A DNA stretch of 64,000 nt from an uncultured Methanobrevibacter sp. GTDB lineage: Archaea > Methanobacteriota > Methanobacteria > Methanobacteriales > Methanobacteriaceae. A program made the translations under genes and the position numbers. The DNA is taken from contig OMVY01000006.1 of the NCBI GenBank assembly GCA_900314635.1, positions 1 through 64,000 of the forward strand, in the 5' to 3' direction. Below are positions 26,742-37,300 of the stretch, in pieces. The notes beneath the pieces are model-generated. The model was not told where the DNA came from. It made no database searches and saw only the letters and a list, made by a program, of their open reading frames with translations. Positions within the stretch are counted from its first letter, which is position 1. Each line of letters opens with the position of its first letter.

Positions 26742-28022
26742 ATGAATAAGAATCTTGAAAATCAAATCAAGGAAGAATTAGAGGAAATCAATCAGAAGAA
26801 TCTGATGAGAAAAATAGATAATCTAAAGTTTATCACTTCAACTAGAGCCATTGATGAAAATGGGAAGGAATACCTAGTTTATGGAACCAATAATTATCTA
26901 GGACTTACCCATCACCCGGATGTAATAAAATCAGCTCAAAGTGCAAGCGTTAATGGAACAGGATCAACTGGTTCAAGACTTACAACAGGAGCTACATTCG
27001 AAGCCCATGAACTGGAGAGAAATATCACTTCATTCAAGGGAACAGAATCCACACTTCTTTTCAACACAGGCTACATGACCAATCTCGGAGTCATTTACAC
27101 ATTATGCAAAAAGGGCGATGTGATATTCTCAGACAGGCTCAATCACGCAAGCATTATCGATGGAATCAAGATCTCTAAAGCAGATGTCAAGATATACAAG
27201 CACAAGGATACTGATGATTTGGAAAGGCTTATTCAAGAGGCTGTTGAAGAGAATAAAACTAAAAACTTAACTAATAATACTCAAAACAACACTAACGAAG
27301 AAAATAAAACTGAAAATGAAAATTCCCAAAACTTCTTCATCATAACAGATGGAGTTTTCAGCATGGACGGCGACATTGCTCCCCTTCCAGAACTAACAGA
27401 AATAGCTGAAAAGTACAACTGCTGCCTTATAATAGATGATGCTCATGCTACAGGAGTAATCGGCAAAACTGGAAAGGGAACCGTGGAATACTACAAAGAT
27501 AAAACCGGAACAGACCTGACTCCATATGTAGACCTTCAAATCGGAACTTTAAGCAAGGCTCTTGCATCCGAAGGAGGATATGTCACAGGAAAGAAAATCT
27601 ACATGGATTATCTTATAAATAAATCCCGGCCTTTCATCTTCTCAACTGCATTGTCACCAGCCACTATTGCTAGTGCAAACACAGCATTGAATCTCTTAAG
27701 GGAAAATCATGAGGAATACCTTTCAGCTTTAAGAAGAAACACTCGAAGAATGAGAGAACTCTTGAGTGCAGGTGGGTTGAATGTGGTTGAAGGGGAAACA
27801 CCTATTATTCCAATCATAATAGGCCCTGCAAAGCTTGCAAGCGAATTTGCAAAAAAACTGGAAGACGAGGGGATACTTGTTTCTGCAATAAGGCCTCCTT
27901 CAGTGCCAACTGGTGAAAGCAGACTAAGACTGACAATAATAGCCACCCATACTATTGAAGAAATAGAAAACACTGCAGATATCATCATCAGAATATGGAA
28001 AGAATTGATAGCAGAAAAATAA
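26742..28022 (+). CDS. bioF: 8-amino-7-oxononanoate synthase BioF
   Basis: A 426-residue PLP enzyme that condenses pimeloyl-CoA with alanine. NYLGLTHHPDVI near residue 47, GTGSTGSRLTTG near 69, DRLNHASIIDGI near 130, DDAHATGVIG near 229 and the PLP lysine in GTLSKALASEGGY near 268 are all present. An Asn/Thr/Glu-rich low-complexity insert of about 25 residues (about 166-192) makes it longer than usual. AAGTGATAAA precedes the ATG. It acts directly after BioW. Confidence 0.93.
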   Translation: MNKNLENQIKEELEEINQKNLMRKIDNLKFITSTRAIDENGKEYLVYGTNNYLGLTHHPDVIKSAQSASVNGTGSTGSRLTTGATFEAHELERNITSFKGTESTLLFNTGYMTNLGVIYTLCKKGDVIFSDRLNHASIIDGIKISKADVKIYKHKDTDDLERLIQEAVEENKTKNLTNNTQNNTNEENKTENENSQNFFIITDGVFSMDGDIAPLPELTEIAEKYNCCLIIDDAHATGVIGKTGKGTVEYYKDKTGTDLTPYVDLQIGTLSKALASEGGYVTGKKIYMDYLINKSRPFIFSTALSPATIASANTALNLLRENHEEYLSALRRNTRRMRELLSAGGLNVVEGETPIIPIIIGPAKLASEFAKKLEDEGILVSAIRPPSVPTGESRLRLTIIATHTIEEIENTADIIIRIWKELIAEK

Positions 28023-28110
28023 GATCTGAAAATATAAAATCCTCAGAATTAATTCCATAAAACAAGAATCACTATAAAAATTCTATTGCTCTTTTTAAAA
28101 AAATAGGAAT

Positions 28111-28401
28111 AATGGCCTGCCGAGAGTAACCCACATTCTGTTTTATACAGCATTCATCTTAGCGGACTACTTTGCCTCCAATAGCTATCATCGGCACCTT
28201 TGTCCTTGCATCCTGTAGATTGGCCGTTTCACCGATTCCCCTAAATGTCCATCAGTCAAGCATCATTGTCATCCATCATGGGGCCGTGTCGTTTCTGCTC
28301 CATAGTCATACTTCTCAGCATATGTCTTTCAACATTACAGTCTATATTGATGTGCGGAGTTTCCCTAGTTAATAACCAGCAGCTGTCTTCGGCTTGCCAT
28401 C
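28111..28401 (-). ncRNA. rnpB: RNase P RNA
   Basis: Read on the minus strand the region contains hallmark segments of archaeal RNase P RNA: GGGAAACTCCGCAC near the 5' end, GAAACGGCC in the middle and CAGAATGTGGGTTACT near the 3' end. ATGGC at the 5' end pairs with GCCAT at the 3' end as helix P1. The RNA is the catalytic part of RNase P, which trims tRNA 5' ends. Boundaries are set from P1 and may be off by a few bases. Confidence 0.92.
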
Positions 28402-28425
28402 ATCTAATAATAATTTGATTTTCAT

Positions 28426-28435
28426 AGTATAAATA
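28426..28435 (-). promoter_or_regulatory. TATA box of rnpB
   Basis: TATTTATACT on the minus strand, about 25 to 30 bases before the predicted 5' end of rnpB. Confidence 0.55.
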
Positions 28436-28440
28436 ATTAA

Positions 28441-28568
28441 AAAAATCAATATTAATCAAATAAAATTCTTATATTCTAAAAAATAAAAAAAGGAAAATAA
28501 TTAAAAAAAACCAATATTAATCCAAATAAATATCTGTTTTTCTAAAAAATAAAAAAAGGAGAATAATT
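28441..28568. repeat. 62/66-base tandem duplication upstream of rnpB
   Basis: Two adjacent, slightly diverged copies (28441-28502 and 28503-28568) share CAATATTAATC, TTCTAAAAAATAAAAAAAGG and AATAATT in the same order. Confidence 0.7.
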
Positions 28569-28581
28569 AAAAAGAGCGAGA

Positions 28582-28679
28582 GAAATTATAATAATATGTA
28601 GTTTATAATAGTGAGAATATGGATAATAAATCTGATATGTGCATATTATAGAAGATCAAACTACAAATTATTATAATTC
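28582..28679. repeat. 98-base inverted repeat of unknown role
   Basis: A 23-base left arm (28582-28604) and 22-base right arm (28658-28679) are complementary apart from one mismatch or gap near GTAGTTT/AAACTAC. Inner TATAATA/TATTATA arms (28604-28610 and 28644-28650) extend the stem. No ORF is inside. It could be a small RNA, a miniature inverted-repeat remnant or a terminator for a transcript from the TATA element near 28800. Confidence 0.6.
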
Positions 28680-28796
28680 AACAAATGGACAATGAATAAA
28701 TCGATTACACAATTTCACGATATTTATTTGGGTTTTTGTTTCTAACATAAGAGATGGGTTAAATAAATACCATGTAATTAATAATTTGAGTAATAA

Positions 28797-28806
28797 CTAT
28801 ATAAAG
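28797..28806 (-). promoter_or_regulatory. orphan TATA box inside a palindrome
   Basis: CTTTATATAG on the minus strand is an excellent archaeal TATA box, flanked by AGTAATAA (28789-28796) and TTATTACT (28811-28818). No protein gene starts downstream on that strand before rnpB; the 98-base inverted repeat does. The remainder of this 675-base gap is A-rich with no other feature. Confidence 0.35.
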
Positions 28807-29076
28807 ATTATTATTACTAATTTACAGCTTTTATAAAAAGAATAATACTTTTTTTAAAAACAAGATTTATTTAACAAAGCAAAAAACACCAAATTAAAAA
28901 AATAAAGAAAAAATAATAGCTTAAATAAAAAAACAAAAGCTTGTAAATTATTAAATAAACAATAAAACAAATAAAACAAGCCTTTTATAAAAATAATAAA
29001 TTAATAAAATAATAATTTTAAGTAATACTTAATAGAAAAAATAAACCGGTTAATAATAAAAAAAGAAAAAATCAAT

Positions 29077-29427
29077 CTATGAAGATTGATTTCGAACCAT
29101 AATCATCTTGCCGGTGGATGGGTCCTCATAAACCTTTCCCATCTCGGTATAACCTTGTCCGGTTTGATTGCTGGTATCAGGAGTCTCATTCAATACCTGG
29201 CCTTCCTGAACTTCAGTAACTTCCTGGTTCATGGCTTCCATGACCTGCTCCTTCTGTTCCGGAGTCAGGTTCTCATTGAATAGAACGCTTTGCATGTTCC
29301 AGGCAAGCACAAGGAATACAAGGAGGCCTACTGCAATGACAAGCATTGCATCCACTAGGTTTGCAGTACCTGCCATTGGGTCTTCTTCCTCACTTTCAAA
29401 ACGACCTTTACCTCGACGACGAGCCAT
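29077..29427 (-). CDS. DUF2149 membrane protein (ExbD-like partner)
   Basis: A 116-residue protein: basic/acidic cytoplasmic N-terminus (MARRRGKGRFESEEEDPMAG), one membrane segment (about residues 24-46, with an aspartate in NLVDAMLVIAVGLLVFLVL) and an exported tail rich in Gln/Glu. This is the layout of ExbD/TolR subunits, and DUF2149 proteins occur with ExbB-like channels in methanogens. The Asp at the start of the membrane helix would be the proton-binding residue. I start at ATG 29427, with GGTGATT upstream as ribosome binding site. The ExbB-like gene ends 110 bases upstream on the same strand. Confidence 0.8.
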   Translation of the reverse strand: MARRRGKGRFESEEEDPMAGTANLVDAMLVIAVGLLVFLVLAWNMQSVLFNENLTPEQKEQVMEAMNQEVTEVQEGQVLNETPDTSNQTGQGYTEMGKVYEDPSTGKMIMVRNQSS

Positions 29428-29537
29428 AATAATCACCAAAACATATAAAATCTTATCATACTGTGAATTCTAAATATTCAATGCAACCTTCTTTTTCAAA
29501 GATTATTTTTAAAATTGCATGCCATCACATATAGTGA

Positions 29538-30269
29538 TTATTTCAGCCTCTCGTCCCTTTTATCGATATTGTCCAAAATCGCATCCATCAATGCATCAAG
29601 ATTGGCAAGATATTCACCAAACCATCGGCGCCTAATTTTAGAAGCAAAGTATGCTATAGCACCTGATCCTATACCTATAACTGTTGTATTGAATGCAATT
29701 GTAATAGCACTTGCAAGTGTGGTCACATCTCCAGTACCCAATGCGGCAAGACCTGGACCCATTGGAATAAGTGTTCCCATCAAACCAAGTGTAGGGCCTA
29801 TTCTAGTAACAATATCAGTCTTATTGATATTCTGTGCGATCTTGTCTTCTTCATTGTCTATCAATCTTCGAGCCAATGTTTCTCTGGATTTCTTACCTAG
29901 ATGCTCGCTTTCTGCAAGTTCTGATAAAATCCTCTTTTGAGACCTTTGGATATCCGCCTTATTTACAACATTTTTAATATCTTCAGCAGACTCTGCATCA
30001 TAGATGTCGTAAATCATTTCTTTGATTAAGCTAACAGGTACTTTCTTCCTGGAAAAGTATTCTGATAAAAGCTTCCCTAAAGTATATACAGCGAAGACTA
30101 GAAATGCTATTAAAAGAATGATTACAGGTATCTGCAATGCCTGTGTTATAGCAGTTAATGAACTATCCAGTATGGGAAGTCCTGTGCCGTTGGTAGTTGA
30201 AAACATATTGAGCAGCCCATTTGAACTTTGAAAAGCCGCTTCATCTGCAAAAATCAATGCATTTATCAT
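29538..30269 (-). CDS. MotA/TolQ/ExbB-family proton channel protein
   Basis: A 243-residue protein with an N-terminal membrane helix (about 45-65), a cytoplasmic domain, and two further helices in the conserved ExbB block (RIGPTLGLMGTLIPMGPGLAALGTGDVTTLASAITIAFNTTVIGIGSGAIAYF, about 160-215, given here only as its extent). With DUF2149 it should form a proton-driven motor that does work across the membrane. Start ATG follows GGTGATTAA. It lies 105 bases downstream of a giant adhesin-like gene on the same strand. Confidence 0.85.
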   Translation of the reverse strand: MINALIFADEAAFQSSNGLLNMFSTTNGTGLPILDSSLTAITQALQIPVIILLIAFLVFAVYTLGKLLSEYFSRKKVPVSLIKEMIYDIYDAESAEDIKNVVNKADIQRSQKRILSELAESEHLGKKSRETLARRLIDNEEDKIAQNINKTDIVTRIGPTLGLMGTLIPMGPGLAALGTGDVTTLASAITIAFNTTVIGIGSGAIAYFASKIRRRWFGEYLANLDALMDAILDNIDKRDERLK

Positions 30270-30374
30270 TTAATCACCAAAAAAAATAAAGGGTTTTAAG
30301 TCAAATTATTTAATTTGACTTAATGAAGAATTCTATTTTATTTTAGCCATCCTCTTGACTATAATTAAAAAATT

Positions 30375-33300
30375 CTATTTTATTTTAACCTTGCCTGTCT
30401 TCTTGACTGCAACATAAGTCTTATCCCCAGCAAACTTGACTGTGAACTTGTAGGTTTTCTTCTTAGACAATTTTACTTTAACAGTAGCTACACCTTTCTT
30501 ATTTGTTTTTGCAGTGTATTTTTTCTTATTGACTATGAAGGTGACCTTCTTGGATTTGATTGCCTTTCCTGTCTGGTCCTTTAAAGTTGCAGTTAATTTT
30601 TTAGTTTTAGCTTTTGCCTTGTATGTCTTTTTAGGGACAGTAAGCTTGGTTTTTGTCTTGGTCACCTTGACCTTTACAGAACTGCTGCTTGCAGTATAAT
30701 AGCTGTCTCCTGCAAATTTAAGTGAAACAGTATAAGTTTTTACTGCATTTAAAGCCAGATTGAAAGTAGCTACGCCTTTGGAGTTGGTAGTTGCATAGTA
30801 GGTTTTTCTATTTACGGTAGCTGCGACCTTTCTATTAGCAACAAGATTTCCGCTTCCATCCCTCGAGGTTACTGTGATGGTTTTTGAAGCGGTTGTGACT
30901 GTATAGGTCTTTCCAGCAGAAGACATGCTTGTGCTGTCCTTGTTCAAGACAAGTTTTCCTGCATTGGTTGAAGCAAGGAGGATTCCTTCGCCATAGAAGT
31001 ATGCGACAACATCGAAAGTGTCGGTCTTGCTTATGCTTACTTTGATTTTAGCAACTCCATTTGTATCGGTTGTGCCTGTGTAGTTCTTTCCATCAACAGA
31101 TAAAACAATGTTTTGGTTAGAAACAACGGTTCCATTAGCATCCTTAAGTGCAACAGTAATGTATTTGTTTCCATTGTTCCATTTATATGAAGCGTCTGAT
31201 ACAGTCAAAGTAGTATTATGAGGAATTACTGGTTTAAATACGCCCCCAATATTATTTTCATCATTTTCAACAAGAGTGCTATTGATTTTTTCAATTGCAT
31301 TGGTAGCCATAATTGTAATATTGTTTCTAAATGTTGAATTAATCGCCTTGTATCCAAGATAGATTCCAACACCATGATAAGGGCCTCTGACTGAAATGTT
31401 GTTGTCTATGAATGAATTGTTTTTAGAACCTTCAGCAGTGCTATTTGGACTTGCACCAATAATTCCCATAGCATAAATCATAGAATCATTGGAGTTGAGG
31501 TTTATGTTGTTGTTGGAAATAGTGTTGTTGAAACCTCCATAATGGATGAACACACCTGCAATAGTGTTGCATGATTCATTCAAGTTGTAGAAAGGATCCA
31601 GTCTTGAGCCTACGGTAACATTGTTGTTTGTGAAATTTACATTTGAAGTGTGGACAAATAAAGCACCATAAGTTCTGAATAAGCCTGAAATCATATGTGA
31701 ACCTGGAATTACACCATCCAATGATTCGGTATCTCCATCACCATCAACACATATTGTGGACCCATCAGGACAAATACTACCATCAGGACAGATAATTACA
31801 CCATCAACAGAAGTATTCAAGCAACCCCTATTGTTGACAAGGTAAGTATCTCCAGAACCAATTGTTTCAATGGAGTTTCCATCTATTGTGATATTATTTG
31901 AATTGAAGGAAAAAAGCGCTGCAGTGAAGTAATTTCCTTCAGCTTTCAAAGAGCTGTTGATGATACTGCAATTGTTGGAATCAAGAACATATACTGCAAA
32001 TGCTGAATAAGGATCATAAATAGAAATGTCGCAGTTTTTAATGGTTACATTATGAGTATTGTTTAATTGAATTCCCCAAAGGCGGTCTGCAAGATTTGTA
32101 TTAGGATTATTGATTTTAATATTTTCCATAACTACATCATCAGTTTCTGATATGATGAATGTAGTGTCTTCAAATACTGCATTTACTCCAATTAGGAACA
32201 CTTTTTCATTGATAGTTAATTTACCTTTGCTAGAGAAAGTACCTAAGAATAATAAAGTATCATTTTCGTTGATTTGGTTGTTAAATGAACCGGAATTGGA
32301 GAAATAATTGTAAAAAGTGCTTTCAGTAATCAAATGAGTTGTCTCATTAACAGTTATACTTCCAGACTCGCCAATTATAAGAGTATTATTAACCAGAATA
32401 TTGGTACAAAGCTTATCTACATAAATAGCACCATCCTTTGAATTACTGTATAATATATTGGTTTGTATAGTAATGTCATGAGGGAACTTAAATCTTGACT
32501 CCTTTTCAAATTTTATTGCTGATGCATTATTTGAGTCAATAATATTTGACTCAATATTTAGGTATGAGCAATCACCTTTAACATATACCCCATAATCACT
32601 AACATTAAAATTATTATCAAATATGGTTGTATTGTTACCAACAACAGTCACACCCATTCCTGTGCAGTTCTTGATGACATTGCCACTCACATTAGAATTT
32701 GTAGATGCTTGAATAACTGTGCCTACTTTAGAATCTGAAATAATGTTATCTTTTACAACAGAATTAACAGTCACATAAATAGCAAAGTCCCCACCATCAT
32801 CATTAGTATTTCCACTATACCAAGTTCCATGAATGTTATATAATGTATTATTAATAATATTGTTACCTGCCTGGGTAGCACTTATACCTCTGTAAACATT
32901 GTAAACAGTATTATTAATCACATCATTATTTGCTCCCATTACTTGGATACCATAAGTAAATGAAGAAGGCAGAGGAGTCTTGCCATTTTGATCAACTGCC
33001 CATTCCATACCCCTTATACTATGGACAGTATTATTTAAAATGGTATTGTATGCATTAGCACCGCTAGTTTGACCCATTTGACCTCCACCAAGGAATCCTG
33101 TAAGGTAAATGCCGTTAGAATCATTTGTTATTACATTATTATTGGAAATATTATTGTATAAAGAAGCGCTTAATACAATAGCTGACGGATGCCCATATCC
33201 TGTTAGATAAGCAGTTGTTTGAACTTTATTATTAGCAATACATGAATTATTTACTGCATTAAATAATATTGGATAAGATCCAGTAGCGTTTGAAAAAAGG

Positions 33301-33902
33301 TCACATTTTGATATAGTAATGCCAGTTACATTGAAAACATCAACGATAGGAGTATTTAACTTGCCCATGCTTGCTTTTAAATTAGTTATATTAGTTCCTT
33401 GTGAGCCTTTGACTAGTTTAAAATTACAGTTAGTAAATTTAGCAGTTCCGTCAGTAGATGTGATAATCAAAGGCATGTTGATGATAAAAGTTTTTGAATT
33501 GAAAGTGCCTAAAAAGTCCAAAGTGTCTCCTGCTTTTAATTTTCCAGAAATTATGTTTCCGCTTCCATTAAAATAAGTGGAATACTGATTTTCCTTAAAT
33601 TTTACTGTAGATGCGAGAATTTCATTATCCTGACTGCTGCCAAGAGTATTCTCCACACCATCTTCTGTTTCAATATCTTCGATGCCATATGCATCATTGC
33701 AGTTTTCTCCAAGAGCAACAGCATCTAACGTATTTCCATCTTCAATAATATTGGAATCATCAACAATGGCTTCTTCAACTGTTAAGTCATTGGCTGCTTC
33801 CCCTACACTTTCTGAATCCACATCACTTGCACTTGCAGATCCAATAGCCAATATCAACATTATCAATAATCCCATTATTGGAATAATTTTATTAAAATTC
33901 AT
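30375..33902 (-). CDS. adhesin-like protein, beta-helix with Ig-like tail
   Basis: A 1175-residue secreted protein. Signal peptide 1-26 (IIPIMGLLIMLILAIGSASA); acidic linker to about 100; a first right-handed parallel beta-helix (about 105-530) of NNTIxN-type coils; a second helix that restarts with FYNYFSNSGSF near 535; a Cys/Asp-rich insert (CPDGSICPDGSTICVDGDGD) near 710; and from about 905 three Ig-like repeats whose lysine content rises to the end (KKTYKFTVKFAGDKTY). The basic tail is the type thought to hold Methanobrevibacter adhesins on pseudomurein. Ligand unknown. GGAGAG precedes the ATG. A neighbouring ExbB/DUF2149 pair follows. Confidence 0.88.
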   Translation of the reverse strand: MNFNKIIPIMGLLIMLILAIGSASASDVDSESVGEAANDLTVEEAIVDDSNIIEDGNTLDAVALGENCNDAYGIEDIETEDGVENTLGSSQDNEILASTVKFKENQYSTYFNGSGNIISGKLKAGDTLDFLGTFNSKTFIINMPLIITSTDGTAKFTNCNFKLVKGSQGTNITNLKASMGKLNTPIVDVFNVTGITISKCDLFSNATGSYPILFNAVNNSCIANNKVQTTAYLTGYGHPSAIVLSASLYNNISNNNVITNDSNGIYLTGFLGGGQMGQTSGANAYNTILNNTVHSIRGMEWAVDQNGKTPLPSSFTYGIQVMGANNDVINNTVYNVYRGISATQAGNNIINNTLYNIHGTWYSGNTNDDGGDFAIYVTVNSVVKDNIISDSKVGTVIQASTNSNVSGNVIKNCTGMGVTVVGNNTTIFDNNFNVSDYGVYVKGDCSYLNIESNIIDSNNASAIKFEKESRFKFPHDITIQTNILYSNSKDGAIYVDKLCTNILVNNTLIIGESGSITVNETTHLITESTFYNYFSNSGSFNNQINENDTLLFLGTFSSKGKLTINEKVFLIGVNAVFEDTTFIISETDDVVMENIKINNPNTNLADRLWGIQLNNTHNVTIKNCDISIYDPYSAFAVYVLDSNNCSIINSSLKAEGNYFTAALFSFNSNNITIDGNSIETIGSGDTYLVNNRGCLNTSVDGVIICPDGSICPDGSTICVDGDGDTESLDGVIPGSHMISGLFRTYGALFVHTSNVNFTNNNVTVGSRLDPFYNLNESCNTIAGVFIHYGGFNNTISNNNINLNSNDSMIYAMGIIGASPNSTAEGSKNNSFIDNNISVRGPYHGVGIYLGYKAINSTFRNNITIMATNAIEKINSTLVENDENNIGGVFKPVIPHNTTLTVSDASYKWNNGNKYITVALKDANGTVVSNQNIVLSVDGKNYTGTTDTNGVAKIKVSISKTDTFDVVAYFYGEGILLASTNAGKLVLNKDSTSMSSAGKTYTVTTASKTITVTSRDGSGNLVANRKVAATVNRKTYYATTNSKGVATFNLALNAVKTYTVSLKFAGDSYYTASSSSVKVKVTKTKTKLTVPKKTYKAKAKTKKLTATLKDQTGKAIKSKKVTFIVNKKKYTAKTNKKGVATVKVKLSKKKTYKFTVKFAGDKTYVAVKKTGKVKIK

Positions 33903-34325
33903 AGTTTAATCTCTCCTTCTTTTTTAAAAATCTTTTAGAGAATAATTAAATAATCATTTGTTAAATTATATTTTTTTAGATAAGGATTTAAAAAAAGAAA
34001 TCCAATTTTAGCAAAAAACCAAAATATAATTTATTAAATATAAAATTTAATTTATACATTTATATTTATAATTATATAATAATATAAATTTTACTAAATA
34101 AAATTGAAAAATCATTGAAAAAATAGTTTTACAAGAGCAATGAGCTATTAATGAATACAAAATAATAAGATTGAAATTTAAATGAATAAAAATGCTAAAT
34201 AATGACTTAAAAACAGTGAAAATAATAAAAATAGGAATATAGAAACTTTAAAATTAAAATATTAATATTTGTCAGGTATTTCCTAATAAAAAATAAAATA
34301 AGAATAAATACAAAGTATTTATTCC
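33903..34325. other. A+T-rich gap between adhesin genes 1 and 2
   Basis: About 420 bases with several TATA-like stretches on the minus strand (for example near 34050-34090) that would serve adhesin gene 1. No ORF, repeat array or RNA is apparent. Confidence 0.5.
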
Positions 34326-37300
34326 TTATTCCTCATCATCGTCTTCGTTTTTAGCACCTAGGAAACTGAAACAGAATACCAGCATGAGAATCAATGCCAC
34401 AATAGGCACATAAATACCAGATAAGGTTTTAGAAGCTATCTCTTCGATTTCACTAACTAGCAAATCGGAGGTATCGCCAGATTCACTGCCCCCAGCATCA
34501 CCAATACCTTCACCAAGAGAAGACAATGCATTAGCAATTAAACCTAAATCAATTTGACCTAAAGCACTAGAACCTGATGAATCAGCATTACCAGAATATG
34601 ATGAAGTACCATTTGTATGGATAATGCTATTTCCACTATTGCCCTGCGAATTAGATGGGTTGGAAGGCTTAGATCCTTCATTGGAACCTTGTTTATGATA
34701 TTTATTGCCAGTATTGCCAGAAATAACTGCCTTGCCAGACCTGTCATTAATAGCGTTATTTCCTCCACCTGCTGAAGCAGACAAAATATTGTTTGCAACA
34801 GTAGTTTCAGTGCATGTTTCATCAACATCAACTGCAAAAGGGGCATTATGCTCAATATCATTATCTGATATATTGGTATCATTAGTATATTGTTGTAAAG
34901 ATATTCCTGTATTGAATAGTTTTACGGAATCAGGATGCTCAGAACCTTGTGCAGGATCTTGTGATTCACTACCACGAGCCCTAATAAGGTTATGGGTAAT
35001 ATTATTATGGTTAGATGCATATAGTGCAATAGTACTAAAGCTGCCTTCAGAATAAATCTTATTGTAACTAATGTCATTATTGCTTGCAGCATAACCTTCT
35101 ATTGCATAAATGCCTGCCTTACTGGTACTGTTGAGAGTATTATTTAAGATTTTAGAACCATCTGAAATCTCTAAAGTTATACCATATGTATAATTATTCG
35201 AATCAAGTCTAAAATAGTTATCCTTAACAAGAGTATCTTGAGAGTTGTGCCTTAGAATCATGCCCATAGCAAAGTAATCAGCTTCAATGGTAATATTGTT
35301 CTTGCTGAATATGTTCTCACATGCATAAGTGACTGACTTACTGGTATCATCTCCGGAAGAGCCCATTCCATACAGGAAAGGATCATGTCCATGAATATAA
35401 ACATTATTCTCGCTTATATTGTTCCTATTTGAATCATAGTAAATGTAAAGACCAATCAGAATGTTTACAGAAGGATTGTATGGAACTTGGAAACCTTCCA
35501 CAGTTGAAGTGACTTCAATGTCATTGTGAATGAATTGATTGTCGCTTGAAAAGTCCAATATCACACCATATGTTTTAGAAAGCTCTGAAATACTGCGAAC
35601 TCCGTCGATGCAAATGGTTTCATAATAAGGATACAATTCGCTTGTTCCAATTGCAAGAATGCTGTTGTTTTCAAAGAGAGTGTCATATGTCTCAAAAGTT
35701 AAAAGAGCAAATACGAGATTGTCTCCTTGACATCTTATGCTATTGTTTGCAACTGTATTATTATAGGAGTCGCAGAGATATATTCCATAAGAAGTGTTCT
35801 TGTCCCATATGGTTATATTGTTTCCAGTAATCACTTCATTATCAGCTTCATAAACATAAATTCCCCAGAGATTGCAATTTCCATCATCAGTACCATTGTT
35901 TACAATATTGAAGTCCTGAACCTTACAGTTGGAGGTATTCAATAAGATAGTTGTATCCCTTAAGAATGCATTGTCCCCTATTAGGCTGACAATCTTGTTC
36001 AAGACTATCTTGCCTTTAGGTGAAAAGCTGCCGCTGAATACTAAAATATCTCCATCCTTAACAATATCTCTTAACTTTCCGTTTGAATCGAAATAGGTAT
36101 TGTAGTTCTCTTCAGTTACCTGATAAACTGTACCATCTCCCCATTCTGGAGAATAGTCAGTTGCAATAGGATTGATGATGGATTTATCTCCAATACTATT
36201 GTTTTCACATAACCATCTTTCAGTGGATGACTGGGCAATATTTATAGCATAATCATTTGAAGTGTAGATAGTGTTATTGTAAATGGAAATGTTATAAGGC
36301 CTGTTGGATCTTGATTGGTAAATGGATAAAATACCGATTCCCAATCCGGAACCTTGATTCGCACCTATATCGGATAAGGAGTTTACAATATTGTCGTAGA
36401 CTTCAGTGTCTTTAGGAGTGCCCTTTATGCTTATTCCTGCACCGGATAAGAAGTCTATTGTATTGTCGTGAACCTTTGAATTGTGACCTCCTTCAACATC
36501 CCCTATTCTAATACCATCTCCACTGCTGTTAATTTGAATATAGTTTCCGTAAACATCGCTATTGGAACCTACAAGAATACCTGCACCAATCACATCTGCA
36601 TTGTAAATTGAGTTGTTGGCAATTAAAGTGTCATTGCCTCCATAAATACCATAATCCCCACCTATTCCGTTGTTTTCATCAAAACCGTTTATATCATAAA
36701 TCTTGTTTCCTATGATATAGTTATGAGGATAGCTTGAATGAATTCCACGATACATGCGATAAATGGTATTGTTCTCCACATGATTATAGTTTCCAGTCAG
36801 ATAAACACCGTAAGACCAGAATGAAGGAGTTTCAGCAGTGGCCCTAATTGTATTGTTAGCTATGATATTGTTATTAGATATGGAACTGCCATAACAAAGG
36901 TATACTCCATAGGAATTTTCAACTGTGATGTCATTGTTAACAATTGAATTCCAGTGGGCATCCCTTAAGCTAATACCTGAATGCTGCCAACTGCTATTGT
37001 CTCCAGAATTCTCTTCATCATAATTGACTTCTGATGAATCTATTGCAGTGCTTACCGGAACAACAGTTTTTATAATATTATTTTCTACAATACAGTTATA
37101 GGTGAAGCCATCAAGGGAAATAGGATAGCCGTTATGTCCAGTAGTGAAAATATCATTATTTAAAATCTTGACATATGTGGATCCAATTACCCAAACTGCA
37201 GATATGTCTGGAATGTCTGATTCAATTTTCAAGTTGGAAACGATTGCATCATAAGCAAAATTCTCATTTGATACATTTACGTAGTATATTGGAGAATTCT

